In this document: one piece after another, positions 47,095 through 59,225 of the stretch
How positions within the stretch are numbered: position 1 is the first letter of the stretch
Layout of the letters: the number at the start of each line of letters is the position of its first letter
Assembly: GCF_028476545.1 (NCBI RefSeq)
Contig: NW_026733931.1
Span: forward strand, 62,001 to 126,000
DNA: 64,000 nt
Direction: 5' to 3'
Source of the DNA: Physella acuta
Lineage: Eukaryota; Mollusca; Gastropoda; Physidae
Made by a program: the position numbers and the translations under genes
Notes under the pieces: model-generated
Databases searched by the model: none
Told to the model about the DNA's origin: nothing
What the model saw: only the letters and a program-made list of their open reading frames with translations

Positions 47095-47745
47095 GCTGAA
47101 CTTAAACCTACGAAAGCTGACCATAAACCTATGTAAGCTGACATTAAACCTATGTAAGCTGATCATAAACCTATGTAAGCTGACCATAAACCTATGTAAG
47201 CTGATCATAAACCTATGTAAGCTGACCATAAATCTACGAAAGCTGACCATAAACCTGTGTAAGCTGACCATAAACCTACGAAAGCTGACCATAAACCTGT
47301 GTAAGCTGACATTAAACCTATGTAAGCTGACCATAAACCTATGTAAGCTGACCATAAACCTATGTAAGCTGACCATAAACCTATGTAAGCTGACCATAAA
47401 CCTATGTAAGCTGACCATAAACCTATGTAAGCTGACCATAAACCTATGTAAGCTGACCATAAACCTATGTAAGCTCCCATAAACCTATGTAAGCTGACAA
47501 TAAACCTATGTAAGCTGACCATACACCTATTTAAGCTGACCTTACACCTATGTAATCTGACAATAATCCTATGTAAGCTGACCTTACACCTTTGTAAGCT
47601 GACAATAATCCTATGTAAGCTGACCTTACACCTTTGTAAGCTGATCATAAACCTACCACCTATTTAAGCTCACCAGAAACCTACAACCTTTGTAAGTGGA
47701 CCATAAACCTACTGTCTATGTAAGCTGACCATAAACCTATGTAAG
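47095..47745. repeat. 21-bp minisatellite
   Basis: About 30 copies of CTGACCATAAACCTATGTAAG with clustered variants (CTACGAAAG, CTGATCATAA). The 21-bp period keeps frames open on both strands; none is a gene. Confidence 0.95.
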
Positions 47746-48297
47746 AGAAATATCTTTTCATTACATGATGCAGTAGAATGGTAAATTTGATTAGTGTATT
47801 ATACCAGTAGTGGGGGGGGGGGAGTGAGGGACGTGGTAATGGTCTGCGCGGAAGTTGAGTTAGCCTGAATGGGCAATTATTTAAAATAAAGCGATGCAAA
47901 TAAGTTTATTATGAAGCTATAGAGTAGAAATTATGAGCTGAAGTTATTTTTAGTCATGACGCGACCAAAGTTGATGTTGAACTAGTTCACAAAGAACTCG
48001 TTTGGTGAGATATTACATGCGAATTCTCTACACACTAAAAAAAAAACAACAAACAACAACACACATTAACAACGAAAATGACACACTCACTAAAACGTCA
48101 CATACACACTAAAACAACACACACACACATACACACACTTAGGCTACTCTGCCAAATTTACTCACGCGTTTCCGTAAACAATACTCATTTATTCTGTGAT
48201 GGAAAAGTCACAGCTTGACCACAATGATGAGGTCACAATGATAACGTCAGCACCCCACATGGTTGGAAATGCCAAAGTTTGACCACCAGATTTGGAT
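47746..48297. other. Spacer, nothing recognised
   Basis: G run at about 47812-47822, AC-rich low complexity at 48040-48140. No gene. Confidence 0.45.
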
Positions 48298-49645
48298 CAA
48301 CTCAGTGTGGTCTGACCGTCTCGAGCCAGGTACCCATCAGAGCTGAGTGAACTCAGTGTCACCTGACTGAGTCAGGTACCCACTAGAGCTGAGTGAACTC
48401 AGTGTCTCCTGACTGAGTCAGATACCCTCTAGAGCTGAGTAAACTCAGTGTCACCTGACTGAGCCAAGTACCCACCAGAGCTGAGTGAACTCAGTGTCAC
48501 CTGACTGAGACAGGTACCCACCAGAGCTGAGTGAACTCAGTGTCCCCTGACTGAGCCAGGTACCAACCAGAGCTTAGTGAACTCAGTGTCAGACCGAGCC
48601 AGGTACCCAACAGAGCTGAGTGAACTCAGTGTCACTGAGCCAGGTACCCAACAGAGCTGAGTGAACTCAGTGTCACTGAGCCAGGTACCCACCAGAGCTA
48701 AGTGAACTCAGTGTCCCCTGACTGAACCAGGTACCCAACAGAGCTGAGTGAACTCAGTGTCACCTGACTGAGCCAGGTACCCAACAGAGCTGAGTGAACT
48801 CAGTGTCACTGAGCCAGGTACCCACCAGAGCTGATTGATCTCAGTGTCCCCTGACTGAGCCAGGTACCCACCAGAGCTGAGTGAACTCAGTGTCACTGAG
48901 TCAGGTACCCACCAGAGCTGAGTGAATTCAGTGTCACCTGACTGAGCCAGGTACCCACCAGAGCTGAGTGAACTCAGTGTCACCTGACTGAGCTAGGTAC
49001 CCACCAGAGCTGAGTAAACTCAGTGTCACCTGACTGAGCCAGGTACTCACCAGAGCTTAGTGAACTCAGTGTCACTGAGTCAGGTACCCACCAGAGCTGA
49101 GTGAATTCAGTGTCACCTGACTGAGCCAGGTACCCACCAGAGCTGAGTGAACTCAGTGTCACCTGACTGAGCTAGGTACCCACCAGAGCTGAGTAAACTC
49201 AGTGTCACCTGACTGAGCCAGGTACTCACCAGAGCTGAGTGAACTCAGTGTCACTGAGCCAGGTACCCAACAGAGCTGAGTGAACTCAGTGTCACTGAGT
49301 CAGGTACCCACCAGAGCTTAGTGAACTCAGTGTCACTGAGTCAGGTACCCACCAGAGCTGAGTGAATTCAGTGTCCCCTGACTGAGCCAGGTCCCCACCA
49401 CAGCTGAGTGAACTCAGTGTCACTGAGTCAGGTACCCACCAGAGCTGAGTGAACTCAGTGTCCCCTGACTGAGCCAGGTACCCACCACAGCTGAGTGAAC
49501 TCAGTGTGGTCCGACTTACACAACCCAGGTACCCATCAGAGCTGAGTGAACTTAGTGTCCCCTGACTGAGCCAGGTACCCACCACAGCTGAGTGAACTCA
49601 GTGTGGTCCGACTTACACAACCCAGGTACCCATCAGAGCTGAGGC
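48298..49645. repeat. Minisatellite grown from a SINE fragment
   Basis: About 32 copies of a unit of 36-46 bp: AGGTACCCACCAGAGCTGAG, TGAACTCAGTGTC, and in the longer form ACCTGACTGAGCC. The core AGGTACCCATCAGAGCTGAG plus TGGACTCAG is exactly the internal segment of the SINE family in this window. Confidence 0.93.
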
Positions 49646-49789
49646 GACCCGCTTTTCGAATTTCTCTCTACATATTTTACTTTTCACTTCAACGATTCTC
49701 AGCCATGGAAATGTAATGTTGGTAGTAACCTTTTACAAGATTGCGCCGTGGGCTCAATAGCCTACTGTCATATGTAGAAATCGTCAACG

Positions 49790-49835
49790 GCCAGGTACCC
49801 ATTAGAGCTGAGTGGTCTCAGGAATCCGAGAACCG
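49790..49835 (-). mobile_element. SINE fragment next to the SINE-derived array
   Basis: CCAGGTACCCATTAGAGCTG and AGTGGTCTCAGGAATCC resemble the SINE body rather than the array consensus, and lie 145 bases beyond the array end. Confidence 0.6.
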
Positions 49836-49866
49836 ATCACGTGACTTGCATGGTGGCAGACTTGAA

Positions 49867-50103
49867 CAGTGTTTCTTCCAGGCTGTTTTCCGAGGGGGGG
49901 GGCACTCGATATTTTCGGGGGGGGGGGGGGGAGACACTTGTAAAATTATGTTTTCTATATAAATTCCATGTCGTTAGTGTGGGGGGGGGGGGGGACTACA
50001 TTTGCTGGAGGGAGTGCGCACACATGTAAAAGTATATATTTTCTATACAAATTCTATTTATTTTAATGGGGAGAGGGGTGATGGGGAAATGAAAGAAACT
50101 CTG
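49867..50103. mobile_element. Second MITE family copy
   Basis: CAGTGTTTCTTCCAG at 49867 and GAAAGAAACTCTG at 50103, with two TATATTTTCTATACAAATTC-type blocks and G runs. Flanks do not match, so the target duplication is lost or an end is rearranged. Confidence 0.75.
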
Positions 50104-50711
50104 GTTGTCTTCAAATCTCAATAAAGAGTTATTACATAAAAACTAACTGAAGGTACATCTAAGTATCGAAAAATATAATATGTAATATATAAAACATAAG
50201 AAAACTCTACATATTCTGCTGTCGGTTGGCCAATTTTTCTTTGCCAATTGCTTTGATCAGCAGACGGCTGTGATCGACTGGCCGCTGTTTACTACCGCTG
50301 TTGTCTGTCTCTCCCCCTCCCCACGTTTTGTGTTTCTGACACAGAAGAGCGGGTCTCCTCGGCTGAGCCGGCGATGTGCCGTTTTGTTTCGTTTATGAAT
50401 TGTGTGGTTGTACTTTTTAAAGAAATGCTCTACACCTGATATTTTCTGAGACATTTTTTACAAAAAAAAAAAACAACAAACTTGGAACACATGATATATC
50501 TAATAATTCAGGATACTTAACTGTATAAATAGAGATTTGTGTTCTAGAAATATGTATGGTTAATTCGACTCAAAATTGTGATGGAATAACATAACGTTTA
50601 TAAAGAAAAATTAACAATGATATTGGAATTCGAATGGTAAGTAATCAGTAATTACTTGTTTATTAATATTTTAGTAACATTTTAAAGTAAGTAATAAATA
50701 AAGTTACCCTT
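50104..50711. other. Spacer, nothing recognised
   Basis: AT-rich with a short GC-richer patch (50260-50400). No gene or repeat structure supported. Confidence 0.4.
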
Positions 50712-50912
50712 TCTAACCTGGCGGTCAATGGGGCATATGAAGCAATAGTGGGGCCAGCACTATGCCCAGCCGCTTTTACTCTTCCTAACGTGAGTTAGGT
50801 ACCCAAGAGAACTGGGTGGACTAAGAGACGTTCTACGGAGTTAAACCCGAACTCAAACTCGAGACTTTCGTGTTAGCAGTCGTATTCTCTACCATTCGAC
50901 CACGCCGTCCCA
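50712..50912 (-). mobile_element. SINE, minus orientation
   Basis: Body GGGGCATATGAAGCAATAGT, TGAGTTAGGTACCCAAGAGA, GGACTAAGAGACGTTC; head at the right, CTCTACCATTCGACCACGCC, with the B-box complement GAACTCAAACTCGAGAC. Confidence 0.82.
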
Positions 50913-51222
50913 TAATACAAATTTTAGCTACCTACAATTAACAAGTACATTTAAACATTACAAATTTTCCGGCTTAAACCCTTTTCACATATAGTATACA
51001 TGTAAATCGGGACGTCGAATTAAAAATAAACATTTGTAATCTCTCCCCCCACACCTCCGCCAATATCGCACCCCTCAAGCGTATCAGCCATTAAACCAAC
51101 TCAACATAGCATTGACTATTCTAAAGTGACCCCCCCCCCTCCCCGCACACACACACACATACTTAATTTCTGTCGAATTTGTAAATTTATCAAGAGGATG
51201 CTATTAGTAAATGGTTAATGAC

Positions 51223-51391
51223 CTATGTTTCTTTCAGAATATTTTTTCCGAATGGGGAGAGGGGCAACTTAAAACGTTCGAGGGTGGGGGGCGGAGACAC
51301 TGGTAAAAGTATACATTTTCTATATAAATTCTAATTCGTTCTGGTGCCCGCCCCCCTTCCCTCCCCGAAAAAATGCCTGAAAGAAACACTG
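51223..51391. mobile_element. Second MITE family, short copy
   Basis: Left end CTATGTTTCTTTCAG, right end CTGAAAGAAACACTG; flanks TTAATGAC and TTTATGAT (6 of 8). Contains the ATTTTCTATATAAATTCTAA block. Confidence 0.75.
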
Positions 51392-51594
51392 TTTATGATG
51401 CAGCTAAATATAGTTACATTTTTAGTATATGGTTAATGAAGCAGCTAACACTAATTAGTTAAAATTCGAACCCGATTAAACACTGCTTTCTTAATTAGTT
51501 TTTCTCGTAAGTGTCACCTGGTGCTATCCGCCCCCCCCCCTTTCATGTTACACCCATATCTCAGGTGTATTTGCTAATGCCAATCGTATCCTAT

Positions 51595-51815
51595 GGATAC
51601 TCTATGGGTTAACACGTCTAGACTCTAGATGTATCCTATGGATTAGGTAGTCTAGATGTATCCTTTGGATTAACAAGTGGGTATATCCTATGGATTATCT
51701 AGTCTAGATGTATCTTATGGATTAGCAAGGTTAGATATATTCTATGGATTAGCTAGTTTAGATTTATCCAATGGATTAGCTAGACTAGTCGTATCCTCTG
51801 GATTAGCTAGTCTAT
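51595..51815. repeat. Minisatellite of about 25 bp
   Basis: Eight or nine units around TCTAGATGTATCCTATGGAT and TAGCTAG with many substitutions. Confidence 0.88.
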
Positions 51816-51944
51816 CAGTGATGACGGATAAGGATGTGGGTTTCTTTCAGTTGATTGGTAAACGAATTGACAGCTTAAATAGACCAAAACCCTAACACCC
51901 TCCATATATAACAAAAAAAAATAAACAAAAACAAACTCGAAGGC

Positions 51945-52325
51945 TAGATCCACACATTGACCAAGTTCATTGACCACACAATGACCAAGTTATTTGACCA
52001 CACATTGACCAAGTTATGTACAATTACCATACATTGACCAAGGTATGTGCTATGACCACACATTGACCAAATTAACATAACACTAAGACCACATATTGAC
52101 CAAATTAACATAACACTAAGACCACATATTGACCAAATTAACATAATACTATGACCACATATTGACCAAATTAACATAATACTATGACCACATATTGACC
52201 AAATTAACATAATACTATGACCACATATTGACCAAATTAACATAATACTATGGTTACATATTGACCAAATTAACATAATACTATGACCACACATTGACCA
52301 AAGTTATGCACTCTGACCACACTAA
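51945..52325. repeat. 33-bp minisatellite
   Basis: About ten units with ACCACATATTGACCAAATTA and ACATAATACTATG; outer units are shorter and more diverged. Confidence 0.92.
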
Positions 52326-52917
52326 TCATTGACTTCCATGAATAGGATGTACTCGACACTATATAGAAGAAATAGAAAATTTGGTCTAGCCCAGTAGACT
52401 CCAAGAGTAGACAACCCACAATGTTGTTTTCCCTCTCTTTGAGACTAGAGCAATTTAATTTAGACACGGAGGGAAGACGTGGTGTGCCCGGGGGGGGGGG
52501 GGGGGGGGGGGGTGTACTTTCCACTCTATTAAAATTATGCTGTGAGGTCATTGGTTTGTCTAGCAGACGATATTCATGCCCCCCCCCCCCCCCCCCCAGG
52601 GGAAAGTAATCCTTCATGATATTTTTATACAGGTACTTGTATTTCCTGTGGGAAGTTTGGCAAATGTAAAGAATTTTTTTTTTGGTGCTTCCCTGTCCGT
52701 CTGAAGCGGAGATGACGGTATCGATACGCTGGATGGGTATCGCTGATAATGATACATTAGCCTAATCCAAATGCGAGAATTAAACTTGGATTAAAACTTG
52801 GGAGTTTAAGCTTTATTATTGTTTTAATAAAAGTTCTTAAATAGTTAAAAAATGACGTTTTCAAACTATAATCTGTAGCTTAGATAATTCTGTTTTTACT
52901 TCACTTTATGGCAAATG
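52326..52917. other. Spacer with G and C homopolymers
   Basis: A G run at about 52491-52512 and a C run at about 52580-52597 face each other across about 70 bp and may be a remnant MITE. Otherwise unique-looking, no gene. Confidence 0.4.
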
Positions 52918-53164
52918 CAGAGGCGTAGCGAGGGGAGGGGGCGGGGGTCGCACCGCACCGGGTGACACCATTTAGGGGAGTGACACCAAGGCAAAAAATA
53001 GCAAAACGATAATTTCACTTAATTAAATGATTAATTAGAGTAAATTAAATTAAATAGTCTTTTAAGAGCAAAGTGGACAAATCCCGACACGGGTGGAGGG
53101 GGGGGGGGGGGGGTGACACCATCAGGTGCCGCACCGGGTGACACCCGACCTTGTTAAGCCACTG
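52918..53164. mobile_element. hAT-like MITE at the edge of a long array
   Basis: CAGAGGCGTAGCGAGG at the left and GCCACTG at the right (inner right repeat decayed: CCTTGTTAAGCCACTG). Flanks GGCAAATG and GGCCAATG (7 of 8). The right flank is the start of the 20-bp satellite unit. Confidence 0.85.
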
Positions 53165-55045
53165 GGCCAATGTGTTTATTTGATGGCCAGCACCTTTATT
53201 TTATGGCCAATGTGTTCACTTGTTGGCCAATGTGTTTATTTGATGGCCAATGTGTTTATTTGATAGCCAATGTGTTCACTTGATGGCCAATGTGTTCACT
53301 TGATGACCAATGTGTTCACTTGATGGCCAAACTTGATGGCCACTGTGTTCACTTGATGGCCAATGTGTTTATTTGATGGCCAATGTGTTCACTTGATGGC
53401 CAATGTGTTCACTTGATGACCAATGTGTTCACTTGATGACCAAACTTGATGGTCAATGTGTTCACTTGATGGCCAATGTGTTCACTTGATGGCCAATGTG
53501 TTCACTTGATGGCCAATGTGTTCACTTGATGGCCAATGTGTTCACTTGATGGCCAATCTGTCCACTTGATGGCCAACGTGTTTACTTGATGGCCAATGTG
53601 TTCACTTGATGGCCAACGTGTTTACTTGAGGGCCAATGTGTTTATTTGATGGCCAATGAGTTTATTTGATGGCCAATGTGTTCACTTGATGGCCAATGTG
53701 TTCACTTGATGGCCAATGTGTTCACTTGATGGCCAATGTGTTCACTTGATGGCCAATCTGTCCACTTGATGGCCAACGTGTTTACTTGATGGCCAATGTG
53801 TTCACTTGATGGCCAACGTGTTTACTTGATGGCCAATGTGTTTATTTGATGGCCAATGAGTTTATTTGATGGCCAATGTGTTCACTTGAAGGCCAATGTG
53901 TTCACTTGATGGCCAATGTGTTCACTTGATGGCCAATGTGTTCACTTGATGGCCAATGTGTTCACTTGATGGCCAAACTTGATGGCCAATGCGCTCACTT
54001 GATGGTCAATATGTTCACTTGATGGCCAAACTTGATGGCCACTGTGTTCACTTGATGGCCACTGTGTTCACTTGATGGCCAATGTGTTCACTTGATGGCC
54101 AATGCATTCACTTGATGGCCAATGTGTTCACTAGATGGCCAACGTGTCCACTAGATGGCCAATGTGTTCACTTGATGGCCAATTTGTTTACTTGATGGCC
54201 AATGTGTTCACTTGATGGCCAACGTGTCCACTAGATGGCCAATGTGTTCATTTGATGGCCAATGTGTTCAGTTGACGGCCGATGTGTTTACTTGATGGCC
54301 AATGTGTTCACTTGATGGCCAATGTGTTCACTTGATGGCCAATGTGTTCACTTGAAGGCCAATGTGTTCACTTGATGGCTGATGTGTTCACTTGATGGCC
54401 AATGTGTTCACTTGATGGCCAATGTGTTCACTTGATGGCCAATGTGTTCACTAGATGGCCAACGTGTCCACTAGATGGCCAATGTGTTCACTTGATGGCC
54501 AATTTGTTTACTTGATGGTCAATGTGTTCACTTGATGGCCAACGTGTCCACTAGATGGCCAATGTGTTCACTTGATGGCCAATGTGTTCAGTTGACGGCC
54601 GATGTGTTTACTTGATGGCCAATGTGTTCACTTGATGGCCAATGTGTTCACTTGATGGCCAATGTGTTCACTTGAAGGCCAATGTGTTCACTTGATGGCC
54701 AATGTGTTCACTTGATGACCAATGTGTTCACTTGATGGCCAATGTGTTCACTTGATGGCCAATGTGTTCACTTGATGGCCAATGTGTTCACTTGATGGCC
54801 AATGTGTCCACTTGATGGCCAATGTGTTCACTTGATGGCCAATGTGTTCACTTGATGGCCAATGTGTTCACTTGATGGCCAATGTGTTCACTTGATGGCG
54901 AATGTGCCACTTTAAGGCCAATATGTTCACTTGATGGCCAATCTGTCCACTTGATGACCAATGTGTTCACTTGATGGCCAATCTGTCCACTTGATGACCA
55001 ATGTGTTCACTTGATGGCCAATGTGTTTACTTGAGGGCCAACGTC
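53165..55045. repeat. 20-bp minisatellite, about 94 copies
   Basis: Unit GGCCAATGTGTTCACTTGAT repeated for nearly 1.9 kb with point variants (TTTATT, TCCACT, CTAGAT) and a few shortened units (AAACTTGAT). Variant patterns recur at 200-bp and 320-bp distances, showing block duplication. Confidence 0.97.
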
Positions 55046-55609
55046 ATCATTTGGTGACTCAAGCCTAGAGATTAAAACATTTGATGTTGTTATAAACTAT
55101 CTTTTACACAATCAATGAAATTATTATTATTAATACATTATTCCCATCGCCTTAATTGCATGAGATTGTTATTTATATCCACTGGGGGTAATGATTGTAA
55201 TTTTTTCCAAAAAATAATTCGTTACCCGGGATGTTCGTATTCTGAAACACGATTTTTGTAATTTGAAACAAGATTTCTGGAATCTAAATCTCGAGTTTTT
55301 GGAATCTAAAACACAATTTTAAAAATCTGAAACACCAACATGGATTGGAAACTCGATGTTCGTAATTTGAACCACGATTTTCCCAAAGGAACAAATGGGC
55401 TATTTTATCTGAGACCAAATTTACACCCTCTTTTCATCATTCCTAAACATCAGGTTAATTTTTGTTGTGAAAGAAAAGGCAACGGAAATATTCTTACAAA
55501 AGATAACCCGACAGGGATTTGAGGCTGGTATTCAAATTTCGTTAAATCATTTTTTTAAACACTCTATTTGTTCATATTGTTGCGCATCCCCCCCCCCCCC
55601 CCCAACATA
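55046..55609. other. Spacer with a decayed GAAACACGATTTTTG-type repeat
   Basis: Four to six diverged units of roughly 30-33 bp (AATCTGAAACAC, ACGATTTTTGTAATTTG) at 55238-55385. No gene. Confidence 0.5.
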
Positions 55610-55935
55610 TAGAGGCGTAGCGACCTATTCCGGCGCCCTGGGCGGACTATTAATTTTGCGACATTTCCCTCCCATTTCTATTTATAGTTATTCATATCTG
55701 TGGGACCCCCCCCCCCCTCCTCCAACCAGTAACATTTTCTATTTCGGTGTCACAAAGTTGTTAAATCAATGTGTAAAACCCTGTAGTTTATTTTCGTAAA
55801 TTTGACAGTGTATATTTCAATACTTCAGCTTAAAATGAGCTTTTTGATTAATTTTTATACCCCTTATGGCGCCCCCCCCTTAGGGTCGGCGCCCAGGGCG
55901 GCCGCCCCACCCACCCTCTCCTAGCTACGCCACTG
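55610..55935. mobile_element. MITE related to the GGCGTAGCGAGG family, variant interior
   Basis: TAGAGGCGTAGCGACC at the left, TAGCTACGCCACTG at the right, interior with GGCGCCCTGGGCGG and its inverse GGCGCCCAGGGCGG. No matching flanks. Confidence 0.65.
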
Positions 55936-56259
55936 CCGACTTACTTTGTACATAAGCACAATATAACTATCGGTAGTTCTTCAATTTAGCAGCCGAAAGG
56001 ATTGGAAATTAGCTTCAACAAACATTTGTTCCTTCCGGGATAGGGACACGAGTTAAGACAGGATTTATTTTTGGTTACCAGACATCTGCGAAAACATTAA
56101 GTTTGAATTGTGCCTAGCTCGACCGCAACACAACTTGGTAGTTCTTTAAGACATCAAGTTTGAACTCTGCCCACATCGACAGCAATACGACTTCAGTCTA
56201 CAACTATCCAATTCCTGTATCACATACAGAAGGCATACCAGCACTAAATCAAGTACAAC

Positions 56260-56547
56260 CAATAGCGTAGCGAGGGGGGGGGGACGACGACATATGTCCC
56301 CGGGCGCCGACCTTAGGGGGCGCCAAAGTGGGTTGGAAAAATAAATTGAAGTCTTGAGGGGGTGCAAATCGAAAGTGTGAGGGGGGTGCAAATCGAAATC
56401 TTGAGGGGGGGGTGCAAATTGAAATCTTGAGGGGGGTGCAAATCGAAAGTTTGAGGGGGGGGGGGTTGCATATCGAAATCTTGAGGGGGGGGGGGTGCAA
56501 ATTGAAAAGTTTGTCCACGGGCGCCGGGAAGGGTCGCTACGCCTCTG
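56260..56547. mobile_element. hAT-like MITE, complete, perfect target duplication
   Basis: CAATAGCGTAGCGAGG and GGGTCGCTACGCCTCTG; AGTACAAC on both sides (8 of 8). The interior has about six GGTGCAAATCGAAATCTTGA units separated by G runs. Confidence 0.93.
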
Positions 56548-56599
56548 AGTACAACTCACATAACATCACTATATCAACCCAAATACCATCACTATTTCT

Positions 56600-57665
56600 A
56601 CGAGCAAGACATTTTTTACGAACAAAATACGTAGCAAGGTGGGGGGGAAGGAAATCAACTCCACAAGCAATAAAAGCATCATTAAGCCGGGGCCTAAGAC
56701 AGAACAAAACACGTAGCAAGGTGGAGAAGGAAATCAACTCCACAAGCAATAAAAGCATCATTAAGCCGGAGCCTAAGACAGAACAAAATATGTAGCAAGG
56801 TGGAGAAGGAAATCAACTCCACAAGCAATAAAAGCATCATTAAGCCGGAGCCTAAGACAGAACAAAATACGCAGCAAGGTGGAGAAGGAAATCAACTCCA
56901 CAAGCAATAAAAGCATCATTAAGCCGGGGCCTTAGAACAAAATACGTAGCAAGGTGGAGAAGGAAATCAACTCCACAAGCAATAAAAGCATCATTAAGCC
57001 GTGGCCTAAGACAGAACAAAATACGTAGCAAGGTGGAGAAGGAAATCAACTCCACAAGCAATAAAAGCATCATTAAGCCGTGGCCTAAGACAGAACAAAA
57101 TACGTAGCAAGGTGGAGAAGGAAATCAACTCCACAAGCAATAAAAGCATCATTAAGCCGGGGCCTTAGAACAAAATACGTAGCAAGGTGGAGAAGGAAAT
57201 CAACTCCACAAGCAATAAAAGCATCATTAAGCCGTGGCCTAAGACAGAACAAAATACGTAGCAAGGTGGAGAAGGAAATCAACTTCACAAGCAATAAAAG
57301 CATCATTAAGCCGGGGCCTTAGAACAAAATACGTAGCAAGGTGGGGAAGGAAATCAACTCCACAAGCAATAAAAGCATCATTAAGACAGAACAAAATCAT
57401 TAAGCCGTGGCCTAAGACAGAACAAAATACGTAGCAAGGTGGAGAAGGAAATCAACTCCACAAGCAATAAAAGGATCATCAAGCTGGGGCCTAAGTAAGA
57501 CAGAACAAAATACGTAGCAAGGTGGAGAAGGAAATCAACTCCACAAGCAATAAAAGCATCATTAAGCCGGGGCCTAAGTAAGATAGAACAAAATACGTAG
57601 CAAGGTGGGGAAGGAAATCAACTCCACAAGCAATAAAAGCATCATTAAGCCGGGGCCTAAGACAG
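56600..57665. repeat. Minisatellite with units of about 79 and 73 bp
   Basis: About 13 copies of AAAATACGTAGCAAGGTGGA, GAAGGAAATCAACTCCACAA, GCAATAAAAGCATCATTAAG, CCGGGGCCTAAGACAGAAC. A shorter form lacks the CAGA part. One copy (57375-57420) is broken and partly duplicated. Confidence 0.95.
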
Positions 57666-58090
57666 ATAAGATCTCCCTGGCCGCGACGAGAGAGAAAAAT
57701 CCCTCGCGACGTCGTGTGCCGTCGTGTGCCGCACGTCCATGACAGGTCCTTGATGATAATGCTCATTAGAGGTCAATTACCGCGCGTGCGTGTTGTGACA
57801 TAGCTGAGTGGGGAGGGGAGGTAATGGGAGGTCCTGGCCAGCGAGACGATGGGAGTTGGTGGGAGGGAGTGGGAGGCAGGGGAGGCGACCCTGCACGATG
57901 AGGGAGTGGCATGATAGTCTTCACAAGGAGGATGTAAGGTTTTGTTTATAAAGGCTTGTAGGTTCTTGGGTTGTTTTTTTTTTGTTTTGTTTGTTAGTTG
58001 AGGTTTCTGTAGTTTTATTGAAGTTTGTTGACGCTTTTGGCGATTTTGTAGGAGTTTTTAGGTCCAGTATGGGTTTGTAGGTTTTTGTAA
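57666..58090. other. Spacer with CpG-containing patch and G-rich stretch
   Basis: 57670-57790 is unique and CpG-rich (CCCTCGCGACGTCGTGTGCC), followed by a purine-rich GGGAGG stretch to 57900. No gene identified. Confidence 0.4.
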
Positions 58091-58475
58091 TGGTTTGACA
58101 AAGATCAGAGGTTTTGTATGGGCTTGTGGGTTTTGTGTGGACTTGTGGGTTTTGTATGGGCTTGTTGGTTTTGTGTGGGCTTGTTGGTTTTGTGTGGGCT
58201 TGTGGGTTTTGTGTGGGCTTGTGGGTTTTGTATGGGCTTGTTGGTTTTGTGTGGGCTTGTTGGTTTTGTGTGGGCTTGTGGGTTTTGTGTGGGCTTGTGG
58301 GTTTTGTGTGGACTTATGGGGTTTGTGTGGGCTTGTGGGTTTTGTGTGGGCTTGTGGGATTTGTGTGGGCTTGTGGGTTTTGTGTGGACTTATGGGGTTT
58401 GTGTGGGCTTGTGGGTTTTGTGTGGGCTTGTTGGTTTTGTGTGGGCTGGGCTTTGTGTGGGCTTGTAGATTTAAC
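58091..58475. repeat. 19-bp minisatellite
   Basis: About 20 copies of TGTGGGCTTGTGGGTTTTG with GTTGG and GGACTTATGGGG variants. Open in several frames on both strands through composition. Confidence 0.95.
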
Positions 58476-58754
58476 AAAGCTAGAGGGTTTTTGTAGGAGA
58501 TAGTGGGTTCCTGACAGGGGGATAATTGGCAGGTTACTCCGTGGGGGTAATTGACGGGGGGGGGGGGGTAATGTCCTGCTACCCCCTCTACACCTCTTAC
58601 CCCAATCATTGTCACGATACGGGCTCGGAACACTCTTTAAGACTGTTAGGATTTCATTTCTCTTATGCTGGATCTATAAAGACCCCATTCGTTCTGTTAT
58701 TCTAAGCTAAACTTTGGAAAAAAAAGTTTTAATGTTTTAGTAGTTTGGACTAAT

Positions 58755-59225
58755 TTAGCTGCGGCTGGACGGCCATGGGGTTAACTGCTGGACGGCCAGG
58801 GGTTAACTGCTGGACTAGCTTTTGGACTGGGTTAACTGCTGGACGGCCAGGGGTTAACTGCTGGACGGCCAGGGGTTAACTGCTGGACGGCCACGGGGTT
58901 AACTGCTGGACGGCCACCGGGTTAACTGCTGGACGGCCACCGGGTTAACTGCTGGACGGCCACGGGGTTAACTGCTGGACGGCCAGGGGTTAACAGCTGG
59001 ACTAGCTTTTGGACTGGGTTAACTGCTGGACGGCCACCGGGTTAACTGCTAGACTAGCTTTTGGACTGGGTTAACTGCTTGACGGCCACCGGGTTAACGG
59101 CTAGACTAGCTTTTGGACTTGGTTAACTGCTGGACGACTACAAGACTAGCTTATGGACGGCAACTAGCACTGGGTTAACTGCTGGACGGCCATGAGACTA
59201 GCTACTGGACGGCCACAAAGCTAGA
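58755..59225. repeat. 22-bp minisatellite with composite units
   Basis: Units GGTTAACTGCTGGACGGCCA (with CGG or GGG) alternate with ACTAGCTTTTGGACTG blocks; degenerates towards the right end. Confidence 0.93.

Noticed and set aside
47023-47648. Repetitive reading frames in the 21-bp array on both strands
   Set aside because: Period of 21 bp keeps all frames open; no start context, no domain, no splice support.
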